Shown here in pieces: positions 16,587 through 25,678 of a DNA stretch of 64,000 nucleotides. The notes below the pieces were generated by a model, which did not search any database, was not told where the DNA came from, and saw only the letters and a program-made list of their open reading frames with translations. The DNA is taken from assembly GCF_900089835.1 (NCBI RefSeq), contig NZ_OANU01000011.1, positions 1 to 64,000 of the forward strand, written 5' to 3'. Source of the stretch: Vibrio thalassae. Lineage in GTDB: Bacteria; Pseudomonadota; Gammaproteobacteria; Enterobacterales; Vibrionaceae. Every line of letters begins with the position of its first letter. Position 1 is the first letter of the stretch. Both the position numbers and the translations under genes were made by a program.

Positions 16587-17094
16587 CCAAGTTGGAAGTG
16601 GCACGACGCTATTATGTTCGCGCCACATACTCAAACTTATTGACACCTATTTATGAAGCACGACTAGTCACAGGACCTACTTGTGGAATATGTCGTTCTA
16701 CATTATAAGATGAACAGTTAAGCTTATTTCCCTATTACTAGACTCACTAGAAATAAAGTACTAGTAATAATAAGCAATATCATTTCTTTTTTACGCATAT
16801 ATTATTCTCCTTCGATTTTTAACGAACGACTAAACTTCAGAACACTTAAAATGGAACTTATAATTTAATGAGCTATCAAAAAGAGGAGCATTGACTCTAT
16901 AAACTATATTACCTTCCACTCTAATTAAGGTAAATATGAAAATAACATCAAATATAAATTTATCTCGATAGTTAAAGCCATACCACAAAAAATACAATTC
17001 ACAATCAAATATAACGCTGAATTACAAAACGAAATATGTCGAAATACTCTCCTTTCCATGAAAAGTAGACTCAATGGACGATGATCGTTACAGG
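16587..17094. other. AT-rich intergenic stretch
   Basis: This 508-bp stretch between the nucleotidyltransferase and the mrp operon end contains a 24-codon ORF with a strong ribosome-binding site on the minus strand (listed separately). I see no other gene, repeat or terminator in it. Confidence 0.5.
16724..16798 (-). CDS. 24-aa hydrophobic mini-protein
   Basis: ATG at 16798 on the minus strand is preceded by GAAGGAGAATAATAT, a near-ideal Shine-Dalgarno with GGAG 8 nt before the start, and the frame ends at TAA 16724-16726. The product opens MRKKEM and continues as one hydrophobic helix (ILLIITSTLFLVSLVIG) ending in Lys. That is the layout of a single-pass membrane micro-protein with a cytoplasmic basic N terminus. 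No family is recognised. It could be a toxin-like, regulatory or transporter-associated peptide; all of that is inference. Confidence 0.5.
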   Translation of the reverse strand: MRKKEMILLIITSTLFLVSLVIGK

Positions 17095-17391
17095 TTATTT
17101 TTCTCTTCGCCACATCTTATAACCACTAGCGTGCATACTTTTTCCCAACAAGTGCGTCGCAACCGGTGCCGTCAGCAAAATAAATAACATGGTGCCTAGT
17201 ACACGTGAGGTTACTGTAATATCCGGAATCCCCACCGCTACAGCAGCCAACAACGCTGTTAATCCCATAGTATTAGCTTTGGTTGATGCATGCATTCGGG
17301 TATAAAGATCCGGCATTCTTACCACACCAATACTAGCAACGATAACAAAAAAGGTTCCGATACAGAGCAAAATTCCCGTTATGATTTCCAT
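17095..17391 (-). CDS. mrpG: Na+/H+ antiporter subunit MrpG
   Basis: A 98-aa membrane protein with three helices and the family block IGVVRMPDLYTRMHASTKANT near residues 22-42. It is the last subunit of the multi-protein Mrp cation/proton antiporter at the inner membrane. Its ATG overlaps the stop of mrpF at 17391, so translation is coupled. Length matches MrpG/MnhG. Confidence 0.95.
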   Translation of the reverse strand: MEIITGILLCIGTFFVIVASIGVVRMPDLYTRMHASTKANTMGLTALLAAVAVGIPDITVTSRVLGTMLFILLTAPVATHLLGKSMHASGYKMWRREK

Positions 17392-17675
17392 TACTCTTCC
17401 TCCTCTAATGTTCTCTTCGCTATAAAGCTTGAGAAAGCAATCGTGCCCAAAAATGCTACCAGACCTAGCGTTATCGCAACGTCTAATAATGATTTTTGCC
17501 CACTATCTAAAGTATGTACTGCAATAAATCCAACGGTAATGAATGCAATCAAATCGAGTGCAACCACTCTATCCGCCAAGGTCGGTCCTAATATTAACCT
17601 GATCAAAACCATCACCAAGCTAAATAATAATCCAGCGTAAGAAATGGTAATAGTAAACTGTAACCAACTATCCAC
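17391..17675 (-). CDS. mrpF: Na+/H+ antiporter subunit MrpF
   Basis: A 94-aa three-helix membrane protein with LILGPTLADRVVALDLI near residues 26-42, the conserved MrpF block with an Arg and Asp in the membrane. It is part of the Mrp complex, between mrpE and mrpG. The start overlaps the end of mrpE by 8 bp. Confidence 0.94.
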   Translation of the reverse strand: MDSWLQFTITISYAGLLFSLVMVLIRLILGPTLADRVVALDLIAFITVGFIAVHTLDSGQKSLLDVAITLGLVAFLGTIAFSSFIAKRTLEEEE

Positions 17676-18144
17676 GAGTCACCTCCAAAATACGCTTTTC
17701 CATCCCTTGCTTAATAGTTTGAATAACCTCTTCATGTTTAGGTGCGAACATAGCGTGAACGACCAAGTGTTTTTTATCTTCTGTGACATCCAAACTTAGA
17801 CTGCCTGGCGTTAATGACACCATATTAGCCAGTAGCGTAATTTCTAAGTCTGTCGTCACGTCCAGAGGCACATAAACAATATCCGGGTCACTCAAGTGTG
17901 TTGGCGTCACCACATCCCAAACCACTTGAGCTGCGGAAATCACCATCTCATAGCAGAAACACAGAAACAGCTTAATCACCGCACTGAAGCGTGTGAAATA
18001 AGTGGATTTCATTCCAAATGGCTGACTTAGTCTCAAAGCAAAGAAGCCAACCGTAAACCCAACCACGAAATTTAGACCACTGTATTCGCCGTTGATCAGC
18101 ATCCAAGCACCTGCTAGGAAAACATTGAGGAAAAAGTAGTTCAT
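17668..18144 (-). CDS. mrpE: Na+/H+ antiporter subunit MrpE
   Basis: A 158-aa MrpE protein: two N-terminal membrane segments (MLINGEYSGLNFVVGFTVG), then a soluble tail with TLLANMVSLTPGSLSLDV, the family signature. The role in the Mrp complex is structural or in assembly. It overlaps mrpD by 4 bp and mrpF by 8 bp. Confidence 0.94.
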   Translation of the reverse strand: MNYFFLNVFLAGAWMLINGEYSGLNFVVGFTVGFFALRLSQPFGMKSTYFTRFSAVIKLFLCFCYEMVISAAQVVWDVVTPTHLSDPDIVYVPLDVTTDLEITLLANMVSLTPGSLSLDVTEDKKHLVVHAMFAPKHEEVIQTIKQGMEKRILEVTRG

Positions 18145-19634
18145 GCTCCACCTCCTAAGACCGCATTGATGTAGGCACTCGGGTCTAGTAACTGCTCTGC
18201 TGCTCCCATGGCTAGCTGGAAAAAAGGCTCTGCAATGAATCCAAACAACAGCGCCATTGATGTCAGGCTGATGATAGGTGCGTAATACAACACCTTGGTT
18301 TTCTTACACAGTTTTTTCGCTGGCTTATTTTCTGGTTGTGGCTTCCAAAACGCTTCGCTCCAAATTTTGGTCATCGAAAACAGTGTCAGTAGCCCAACAA
18401 ATAGAGCTGTACCCGCTAGCCAATAATACTCAACGTGTAGACTGTCTCGAATAACCAGAAACTTACCCCAGAAACCTGACAGAGGAGGAAAGCCTGCAAG
18501 TGAAAACGCTGGGATAAGGAACAGAAACGCCAGCAATGGTGTCGATTTGTATACCCCGCCTAAGTGGCGCAATTCACTCGTGCCATACTTGCGTTCTAAT
18601 ACCCCACCAATCAGAAACAGGTTCGACTTCACGATAATATGGTGGACGATGTAGAAGATCGTTCCAGCAAGCGCTAACGGTGTCGCAATGGCTAGACCCA
18701 TTGCCATATAACCAAGCTGGCTAATACTGTGGAACGACAAGATCTTCTTTACGTTGAACTGACTCGCCGCACCTAAAACGCCAGCCAACATAGTTAACCC
18801 AGCAATCCATAACATTAATGGTTGCCAACCACTGTCCGACAAAGGAAACACAAGGGTGAACATCCGCATAAGCGCATAGATGCCAACTTTAGTCAGTAGT
18901 GCAGCAAACAGAGCAACAACACCACTTGGTAACGTATGGTATGACGCTGGTAACCAGGCAAACAGTGGAAATAATGCCGACTTAATGGCGAACGCAAACA
19001 AGAATAGCACCGCCACCGTTGACTGAGTTTGCGAGTGAATGGATGCGACTTTCCCATGCAAGTCAGCAAGATTCAAAGTGCCCGTTGCCCCATAAAGCAA
19101 ACCAATCGCCAGCAAGAACATTAGCGTTGAGATCAAATTCAACATTACGTACTTAACGGCTCCATCTACCTGTTCACGAGTGGCATCCAGTACCATTAAT
19201 CCGAACGAGGCAATCAGCATCACTTCAAACCAGACATATAGGTTGAATATATCCCCCGTTAAGAACGCCCCGTAAACACCTGCCAATAGAATATGGATTA
19301 ATGAATGGAACAAGCTATACGACGGTTTAGGTCGTAAATCTGCCATGACATAGAATACGATGATTACCCCAATGAAAGCAGTCATGACTACCATGCCTGC
19401 ACTCAGCATATCGGCGACAAATACGATACCAAATGGCGCCGCCCACTGACCAAACGCGACCGCTTGTGGGCCCAAAGTAGTGACATCGGCAAACAGCATT
19501 ACGCTGGCGAGCAAGGTAATTAGCGCACTAACACCACTAATCCACTCAACGTATCTCACATGATTGCGACTAAAGAAAACTAAAGCCGAAGTAAGCACTG
19601 AGAGAACGACAGGTAACGTTAACCAAAGCGACAT
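18141..19634 (-). CDS. mrpD: Na+/H+ antiporter subunit MrpD
   Basis: A 497-aa proton-translocating subunit homologous to NuoM/NuoN of complex I, with about 14 membrane helices. Visible motifs are FNLYVWFEVMLIASFGLM with the key Glu, FAFAIKSALFPLFAWLP with the key Lys, and HSISQLGYMAMG. It is one of the two ion-conducting subunits of Mrp. It sits between mrpC and mrpE with overlapping ends. Confidence 0.96.
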   Translation of the reverse strand: MSLWLTLPVVLSVLTSALVFFSRNHVRYVEWISGVSALITLLASVMLFADVTTLGPQAVAFGQWAAPFGIVFVADMLSAGMVVMTAFIGVIIVFYVMADLRPKPSYSLFHSLIHILLAGVYGAFLTGDIFNLYVWFEVMLIASFGLMVLDATREQVDGAVKYVMLNLISTLMFLLAIGLLYGATGTLNLADLHGKVASIHSQTQSTVAVLFLFAFAIKSALFPLFAWLPASYHTLPSGVVALFAALLTKVGIYALMRMFTLVFPLSDSGWQPLMLWIAGLTMLAGVLGAASQFNVKKILSFHSISQLGYMAMGLAIATPLALAGTIFYIVHHIIVKSNLFLIGGVLERKYGTSELRHLGGVYKSTPLLAFLFLIPAFSLAGFPPLSGFWGKFLVIRDSLHVEYYWLAGTALFVGLLTLFSMTKIWSEAFWKPQPENKPAKKLCKKTKVLYYAPIISLTSMALLFGFIAEPFFQLAMGAAEQLLDPSAYINAVLGGGA

Positions 19635-19987
19635 TACTGCTCCTCCTCTGAATACGTCATTTGATCAATATCCGCTGTTAAGGACTCTTGGTAGGCTCGA
19701 TAAAACAGCACCAACGTGAACACCAATAAACCAAACCCAATCACAATGGCCGTTAAAATCAATGCTTGAGGTAATGGGTTTGCAGCACCTATAGGCGGCA
19801 CAACTGCATTAGCATCAATCAATGGTGGCTCACCTACTGTCAGCCTACCCGCTGTAAAGATCGCCATATTGACAGCACTACTCAGCATAATTAAGCCAAA
19901 TAGAACGCGTAACAAATGGCGCTCGAGCATCAAATAGATCCCAGCGGCAACAAACACCCCTACGACCACACTCCATAAAATTTCCAT
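19634..19987 (-). CDS. mrpC: Na+/H+ antiporter subunit MrpC
   Basis: A 117-aa NuoK-like subunit with three helices. GIYLMLERHLLRVLFGLIML and ALILTAIVIGFGLLVFTLVL match the MrpC/MnhC and NuoK pattern. Its start and stop each share a base with the neighbouring genes at 19987 and 19634, so the operon is tightly coupled. Confidence 0.95.
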   Translation of the reverse strand: MEILWSVVVGVFVAAGIYLMLERHLLRVLFGLIMLSSAVNMAIFTAGRLTVGEPPLIDANAVVPPIGAANPLPQALILTAIVIGFGLLVFTLVLFYRAYQESLTADIDQMTYSEEEQ

Positions 19988-22689
19988 TAGTTAAGCTCCT
20001 CACTGACGTGCAGTACCATTCCCATAACACCACCAATAACACCCAGATAAATACCAATATCAAAGATCAATGGTGTGCCGAGCGGAAGGACATCTTTCCA
20101 CCACAACCCAGTCAAGAAAGGTAAGTTGAATAACAAGCTGATAACGCCTGCGATAAAGCTCAGCAATACGCCAAACATAGCAATACTGAATGGCGCGAAG
20201 TGCAATCGCTCACGCACATACTTGGGAGACTCTGCAAACATCAGTAGTGATAAACCAATCACTGCGATAAGCGCACCGATAAAGCCACCACCAGGCGAGT
20301 TGTGTCCTCGCATCAGGAGATAGAGTGAGAACACCAACATCAAAGCAGCAACGATATGCGAAGCAGTACCAAAGATCAGCGACTGAATGTTCTTGTAGGT
20401 CACACTACCCGGCTTCAGTAGACTGACCGCACATAGCCCAGCCATTACCACCACAACCACTTCACCAAAGGTATCGAACGCACGGAAGTCCACTAGAATT
20501 ACGTTCACAATATTGCGCCCGTGACCGCCAGGAACGCTGTTGTTAGAAAAGAACTCTGCCACACTGGTATCCATCGGCTGTGAAGTAATGTTGATAAGCA
20601 GCATAGTGATGGCAAAACCAATCACACTAGCAACCACTGCGTGGAGCGTTTTTCTTTTTATTGAATGTTGACGAACCGTGGCCAGCTTAGGCACATGACG
20701 CATCAGCAAGACCAAAAACACCACCATTAGCGTTTCTACCAAAAGTTGCGTCTTAGCCACATCAGGAGCGCTGTAGATCATAAACACCAAAGTTGTCATG
20801 AAGCCGATCATTCCTAACGCCGCAACCGCAAGAAGTTTCGTTTTAGAAACAATGACGACAACCGTTGAGACAATAAGCAGTAGTGCTACTGCAAACTCGT
20901 AGAACTTAGCGTCAACAAGTTGACTAAACATAACGTTCGAAGAAATATGAACTTGAGATACCAGCAGTACTGCCAACGCTGAAAATGAAATCAACCCATA
21001 AAAACTCATGCGCTTTCGCTGCATCAGATTAGTTTGCCAAGACGCAAATGCCATCATTCCTTTTAGCAAACCATCAAACACCTTGTTCGCATTAGGCAAA
21101 GTGATAGATAACCGTGTCCACTGAGCGAGTAACCAAGGGTAAATCTTATACACTGAGACACCTAGCAAGAGCGTCACCGCACTTAACACCAGAGGCAGAT
21201 TAATGCCATGCCATAACTTGAGTGGCTCTGGCTCAGATATCGGAGCAATCGAGGTCACGCCGGGCAAAATAACTTGTTCATTAAGCCAGCCAAGCCCAAG
21301 TACCGTCGCGAGTACACTAACTAGCGCAAGCGTAATTGGAGGAAGCCACAGCCCCTTATTTACCTCAATAGGTTTGGCTGGTGTTGGTTCACCCTGGTAT
21401 TTCCGTGAGAAGGGCTTTATTAGAAGAGCAAGCACCAACGTAACGGTCAGTGCATTGACCACCAGCATTAACAGTACCGCTAACGAGCTCACTTCCAAAC
21501 CAGCTTTGTACATGTACTCTTTACTCAAAAAACCTGGTAGTGGCGGAACGCCCGATGTAGATAGCGCCGCGATAAATGCAGCCACAAAGCTAATTTGTAA
21601 TACCGGACGTAATCCACGAAGCACCCCAACCTCACGAGTCCCTGTCGCCTTATCGATGTTGCCAATCACCATGAACAAGCCCGCTTTATACATCGAGTGA
21701 GCAACGATCAACATTAATGCAGACTTAAGCGCCAAATCGGTACCAATACCTAACAAAAACGTCAGCTTGCCGAGAACGACTGTTGTACTGTAGGCAAGCA
21801 TTAGTTTTAGGTCGGTCTGTTTTAAAGCTAGAACAGCACACCAAAGCGCCGTGAAACCACCCACTGTTGTTAGGGTATAAAACCAAACCTCGCTGTGGGC
21901 GTAAATGGGCGAAAGCAGAGCTAATAAAAAGATCCCGGCTTTCACCATCGTTGCCGAATGCAGATAAGCACTCACAGGCGTTGGTGCCGCCATCGCATTA
22001 GGTAACCAGAAATGAAACGGGAACTGCGCTGACTTGGTAAATGCACCCAATATAATGAGTAACAATGATGGTACAAACAGTGCGTGGTCATGAATGACCG
22101 ACGCCTGCTGTAAAATAGTCGTCAATTGATAGCTTTCGGCCATGTTCCCTAAAAGAATCAGACCCGCTAGCATCGCTAAACCACCAGCGCCAGTAATAAG
22201 TAAAGATTGCAGTGCATTCTTTCTAGTAGTTGGGTTCTCGTGGTTAAAACCAATCAGCAAATAAGACGTAATGGTTGTTAGTTCCCAAAAAACAAATAGT
22301 AACAACACGTTATTACTGAGCACTACTCCCAGCATCGCTAACATAAATGCCGTTAAGTAAAAGTGAAATTTGAGACGGTTCGGATATTCACGCAAATAAG
22401 CCAACGCGTATATTTGCACTAAAGTACCTATACCGCTAATCAAACAGGCAAATAGAAATGATAAACCGTCGAGCCTAAAGCTGAGATCTAAGCCTAAGCT
22501 TGGAACCCACGATGCAGTCCACGCCACGCCTTCAGGGCTATACAAGTATAAGATTGAAAGAAATATCGACAGAGGAAACACAGCAAACAACGCGAATAGC
22601 TGTGAGCTTTGCAGGTTTACACGCTCACCTTGTTTGCCGAGTTTATTGGACGTCAATGCAGCCTTTTCGATGTTCAAGTTAATACTCAC
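19987..22689 (-). CDS. mrpA: Fused Na+/H+ antiporter subunit MrpA-MrpB
   Basis: A 900-aa protein, the first gene of the mrp operon. Residues to about 500 are NuoL-like (FVFWELTTITSYLLIGFNHE, HFWLPNAMAAPTPVSAYLHS with antiporter helices). A middle part matches the MrpA C-terminal domain (FDTFGEVVVVVMAG near 745). The last 140 residues are MrpB-like (RGHNSPGGGFIGALIAVIG). Separate mrpB is absent, so this is the fused, group 2 type of operon found in several Gram-negative bacteria. Together A-G exchange Na+/K+ or similar cations for protons, aiding pH and salt tolerance. Confidence 0.95.
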   Translation of the reverse strand: MSINLNIEKAALTSNKLGKQGERVNLQSSQLFALFAVFPLSIFLSILYLYSPEGVAWTASWVPSLGLDLSFRLDGLSFLFACLISGIGTLVQIYALAYLREYPNRLKFHFYLTAFMLAMLGVVLSNNVLLLFVFWELTTITSYLLIGFNHENPTTRKNALQSLLITGAGGLAMLAGLILLGNMAESYQLTTILQQASVIHDHALFVPSLLLIILGAFTKSAQFPFHFWLPNAMAAPTPVSAYLHSATMVKAGIFLLALLSPIYAHSEVWFYTLTTVGGFTALWCAVLALKQTDLKLMLAYSTTVVLGKLTFLLGIGTDLALKSALMLIVAHSMYKAGLFMVIGNIDKATGTREVGVLRGLRPVLQISFVAAFIAALSTSGVPPLPGFLSKEYMYKAGLEVSSLAVLLMLVVNALTVTLVLALLIKPFSRKYQGEPTPAKPIEVNKGLWLPPITLALVSVLATVLGLGWLNEQVILPGVTSIAPISEPEPLKLWHGINLPLVLSAVTLLLGVSVYKIYPWLLAQWTRLSITLPNANKVFDGLLKGMMAFASWQTNLMQRKRMSFYGLISFSALAVLLVSQVHISSNVMFSQLVDAKFYEFAVALLLIVSTVVVIVSKTKLLAVAALGMIGFMTTLVFMIYSAPDVAKTQLLVETLMVVFLVLLMRHVPKLATVRQHSIKRKTLHAVVASVIGFAITMLLINITSQPMDTSVAEFFSNNSVPGGHGRNIVNVILVDFRAFDTFGEVVVVVMAGLCAVSLLKPGSVTYKNIQSLIFGTASHIVAALMLVFSLYLLMRGHNSPGGGFIGALIAVIGLSLLMFAESPKYVRERLHFAPFSIAMFGVLLSFIAGVISLLFNLPFLTGLWWKDVLPLGTPLIFDIGIYLGVIGGVMGMVLHVSEELN

Positions 22690-23493
22690 CTTTATCTACT
22701 ATATCTAAGTGAATTCACGATAAATACCAAATTGCAGAAATAGCAAAACGGTCACTTACCATTGCAGCAACCTTATTCAATTAGTTCCATATACCCGAAG
22801 TAGTGCTTGTTTTTGATGGGGGATTTTTGTAGCCACGTATATGACTAATTTAATATCAGAACAACCATTGAAATGACTTATTAAATAATCTTTACATCCT
22901 AAACGATATAAATTCTATCCTTGGCGAGCATTTTAGTTCCAGAATACAATTGTAAAAATTCGTTGATTATTGGAAATTCCAATTTCCGAATGTATAAGAA
23001 AGCCTAATTACGAATATATTTATTAAAAGCGTTTTAATTGGATGACAGATTGTAACTAATGGTGTCAGACTAACAGAGATGGACGCATGAATCGCCCACA
23101 ATGAGGTGGCATGCCTTGTTCTTTTAATTCAACAGGTTAATAAATGGAGTTTGCATGATCATCGATCAAAAACTTCTACTGACGGAATATTCATCTTACC
23201 GAGAAAAATATTATCAAATTAAGAAACTCGAAAATACCGAATCATAAGTTATGTTTTTACTGACGATATATCAGATAGAATTAAATTCAAGTAATAAAGT
23301 GCAATTATTCGTTTCAGGATCACACTTTTCATCCAAGGAAATCCGGATTAAATAATCTGTGTTAAAGCGGGATGATTCACTACAAAATGTCATAGCGGCT
23401 CCAACATTCGGTATGGTCACCCCTTGCACAATAGATACACATCAATGGACAGTTTGCTTGGGTGACGATACGAATGATAGTGGGGTTCTGCTG
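22690..23493. other. 800-bp intergenic stretch, mostly without genes
   Basis: This stretch includes the promoter side of the mrp operon and carries one plausible mini-ORF at 23155-23247. It also holds a short dyad TTGGAA-A-TTCCAA at about 22970-22982. I see no other gene. A frame at 23359-23571 on the plus strand looks spurious. Confidence 0.5.
23155..23247 (+). CDS. 30-aa mini-ORF, possible small protein
   Basis: ATG 23155 follows AAATGGAGTTTGC, giving a GGAG at 5-6 nt spacing, and the frame ends at TAA 23245. The product begins MIIDQKLLLTEYSSYREK and ends KKLENTES. It is hydrophilic, Tyr/Lys-rich and probably helical. It lies alone in a long intergenic region. No family is recognised and no terminator is seen, so it may be fortuitous. 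Confidence 0.35.
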   Translation: MIIDQKLLLTEYSSYREKYYQIKKLENTES

Positions 23494-23847
23494 TTATTGT
23501 GCGCTTTTTTGTTCGCGCATTTCTTCGAATCCACCCGCGTTATGGACATGACTAAAACCGATGGAGGTTAAGTAGTCCAACGCTTTGCCTGAACGGTTTC
23601 CGCTCCGGCAATAAACAACAATGGGTGTAGACTTATCAATATGAGCAAAGTACTTATCGATATCCGATAACGGGTAGTTCTTAGCGCTGGCCAAATGACC
23701 ATCCGCAAATTCAGCTGGGGTACGTACATCCACCAGCAGCGCTCCTTGCTCGATCATTTGCCATCCTTGTTCTGCACGCTCAGATGCCATTACGTTGCCA
23801 GTGATTAAGGCAACACAGAGCACGGATAATGGCAGTAGTTTCTTCAT
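23494..23847 (-). CDS. Periplasmic rhodanese-domain protein
   Basis: About 117 aa: a signal peptide (MKKLLPLSVLCVALITGNV, cleavage near ASE) followed by a single rhodanese domain with the active-site loop CRSGNRSGKA. Single-domain periplasmic rhodaneses (PspE-like) transfer sulfane sulfur from thiosulfate. ATG 23847 sits behind AGGAGGAGTT, a perfect ribosome site, so longer starts are rejected. It is the last gene of a minus-strand run with a DASS transporter, histidine kinase and response regulator, suggesting a sulfur-related job for that cluster. Confidence 0.88.
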   Translation of the reverse strand: MKKLLPLSVLCVALITGNVMASERAEQGWQMIEQGALLVDVRTPAEFADGHLASAKNYPLSDIDKYFAHIDKSTPIVVYCRSGNRSGKALDYLTSIGFSHVHNAGGFEEMREQKSAQ

Positions 23848-23886
23848 AACTCCTCCTAATAAATACCAAACCAAATACTCAAAACA

Positions 23887-24360
23887 CTAACGCAGCCTTT
23901 CAAGCACAACCGTTTGGTCAAGTTGTTCATGATAAGGCTGATAATCAAAGCCTTTATCAAAAATATAGTGGGTCACCAGAGTTCGTACACACCCTACAAG
24001 CTCATCGGCGCTCCAAGGCTTCTCAAAATAATGGCTTACGCCTGCCGTATTAATGGCTGTAATGGTATCGGTGTGCGTCGCCTGTCCGGTTAAAAGCACT
24101 TTTTTGGTCTCTTTAAATCGGCTATCTCTTGAGACTTCTGTTAGCAACTCTACCCCTGTCATTCCCGGCATTACATGGTCAGAGACAATAACCGCAATGC
24201 ATTCACCTTCTGCATCCAAATCTTCCATAAGTTCGAGGACTTCTTCACCAGACTCGCAATCTTCAATGTTGAGCCAACAGGCTAAAGGTTCTAAATCCTG
24301 AATAACCGCGCTCAAGACTTCTCGCTGATCATCGACACAAATGACATTAAGCTTCTCCAT
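23887..24360 (-). CDS. Receiver-domain response regulator
   Basis: A 157-aa protein consisting of a REC domain and a short tail. Asp10-Asp11 form the acidic pocket, Asp61 in VSDHVMPG is the phospho-acceptor, TGQ supplies the Thr and EKPW holds the conserved Lys. There is no DNA-binding or enzymatic output domain. Its ATG lies inside the last codons of the histidine kinase gene (14-bp overlap), so it is certainly that kinase's partner. Output is probably by protein-protein contact. Confidence 0.9.
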   Translation of the reverse strand: MEKLNVICVDDQREVLSAVIQDLEPLACWLNIEDCESGEEVLELMEDLDAEGECIAVIVSDHVMPGMTGVELLTEVSRDSRFKETKKVLLTGQATHTDTITAINTAGVSHYFEKPWSADELVGCVRTLVTHYIFDKGFDYQPYHEQLDQTVVLERLR

Positions 24361-25672
24361 ATGCTTCTCCTAAAGGTAATTTGACTCGGAAGATGGTGCT
24401 CTCTTTATCGCTTTTAACGACAATAGAACCACCATTTTCACTGATAATTCGTTTAACGATGGATAACCCTAGCCCTAAACCGAAGGACAAACCGCCCTTT
24501 TTAGTCGTGAAATTAGGCTGGAATATTTTACGGCGGGTAGGCTCATCAATCTCTGGCCCATTATTGGCGATAGTGACCAAAATTCTTTGATTTGATAACT
24601 TGGTCTGAATGTCGATTTGAGGCGATTCCGTTTGCAACATAGCATCACAAGCGTTTTTGACGATGTTACTCCATACCTGTACATATTCAGTGGATGCCCC
24701 TTTGATTAGCGGCAATGTTGCCGGACGCAATCGAACCGACACACGGCGTAGGTCACTTTGCAACAACGCAAGTGCTTTGTTTATGGTGTCATTGATATCA
24801 AGCAGTTCATCAGGCTCTCCGTCAGTGCGTCCCAACTGTTTCACCGATTTCACGATACCTACCGTGTGTTTGGCGGCAACGCGTAAGTCGTGGAGATCGC
24901 GTCCCATACCCCAGTACTTTAATGCCTGCTCTGGATCGGCCAACCAACTATCGGGAATCGTATTGCTAGCCGTGGCCCTTGCTAGGCGTTTTGCTAGGTT
25001 TCGCTCTAACCGATAGTCTGACTGTATTTGCTTGGCAATTTGTCTAACTTCACTTGATGACGCGCTTTGACCTTGCATCAAGCCAACATCAAAAAACTGA
25101 CTCGCCTCAGGATGCACCTCTTCGAGAAGTTGAATCAAGTCTTGTTGCAACCGTTCTGTTTTGCTGCTCACCACGCCAATCGCGTTGTTGAGTTCATGAG
25201 CAATACCAGCAGCAAGTTGTCCAAGTGTTGTCATTTGTTCAGCAGTGTGCAAACGCTGCAAGGCTTTCTCTTTTGCCAGCGCTTCTTGAGTCGCACGTCG
25301 CTGACGCCTTGAAAGTTCATTGACCATTACTGGCATAAATTGCGCGTTAAGTGGTCCCAACGTTTGCGGAGAAACCGCTGGTGTATGTCGGTCAATCCAC
25401 GCCAATGTCACTTCAGTTTTAGCAATTACCGTCGACGAGGCGATCCAGGTCCCAGAAAAAAAACTATGCACACCGATAAACGCTCCGGCTGACGCCGTAA
25501 AGAGTTTGGTTAATTTACCGTCTTCGTCACTTTCAAAATAGCCCTCCAACTCGCCTTTCAATACTAGGTAAAGGCGATAATTTTGACCGTTTTGACGCAG
25601 CACGACTTCATCGGCAGATAAGGTTACCTGCCGATCACTTTGCGAAAAATAGTGTCGTACTAATTGCTCCAT
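24347..25672 (-). CDS. Sensor histidine kinase with N-terminal cyclic-nucleotide-binding-type domain
   Basis: A 441-aa kinase without membrane segments. Residues about 1-110 form a cNMP-binding/CRP-like beta-roll (LVLKGELEGYFESDEDGK, SAGAFIGVHSFFSG). The dimerisation helix is LGQLAAGIAHELNNAIG with the phospho-His, and the ATPase domain has NIVKNACDAML, GLSFGLGLGLSIVKRI and a C-terminal FRVKLPLG. It is cytoplasmic, so its signal is internal or comes from the adjacent transporter. It lies 6 bp after the DASS transporter gene and overlaps the response regulator gene. Confidence 0.9.
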   Translation of the reverse strand: MEQLVRHYFSQSDRQVTLSADEVVLRQNGQNYRLYLVLKGELEGYFESDEDGKLTKLFTASAGAFIGVHSFFSGTWIASSTVIAKTEVTLAWIDRHTPAVSPQTLGPLNAQFMPVMVNELSRRQRRATQEALAKEKALQRLHTAEQMTTLGQLAAGIAHELNNAIGVVSSKTERLQQDLIQLLEEVHPEASQFFDVGLMQGQSASSSEVRQIAKQIQSDYRLERNLAKRLARATASNTIPDSWLADPEQALKYWGMGRDLHDLRVAAKHTVGIVKSVKQLGRTDGEPDELLDINDTINKALALLQSDLRRVSVRLRPATLPLIKGASTEYVQVWSNIVKNACDAMLQTESPQIDIQTKLSNQRILVTIANNGPEIDEPTRRKIFQPNFTTKKGGLSFGLGLGLSIVKRIISENGGSIVVKSDKESTIFRVKLPLGEAYGEA

Positions 25673-25678
25673 ACATCC

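Noticed and set aside
16925..17113. 62-codon minus-strand frame after mrpG
   Set aside because: It overlaps the end of mrpG, has no ribosome site and a composition unlike real proteins.
23359..23571. 70-codon plus-strand frame between the mrp and rhodanese regions
   Set aside because: It overlaps the rhodanese gene end on the other strand, lacks a ribosome site and its composition is not protein-like.
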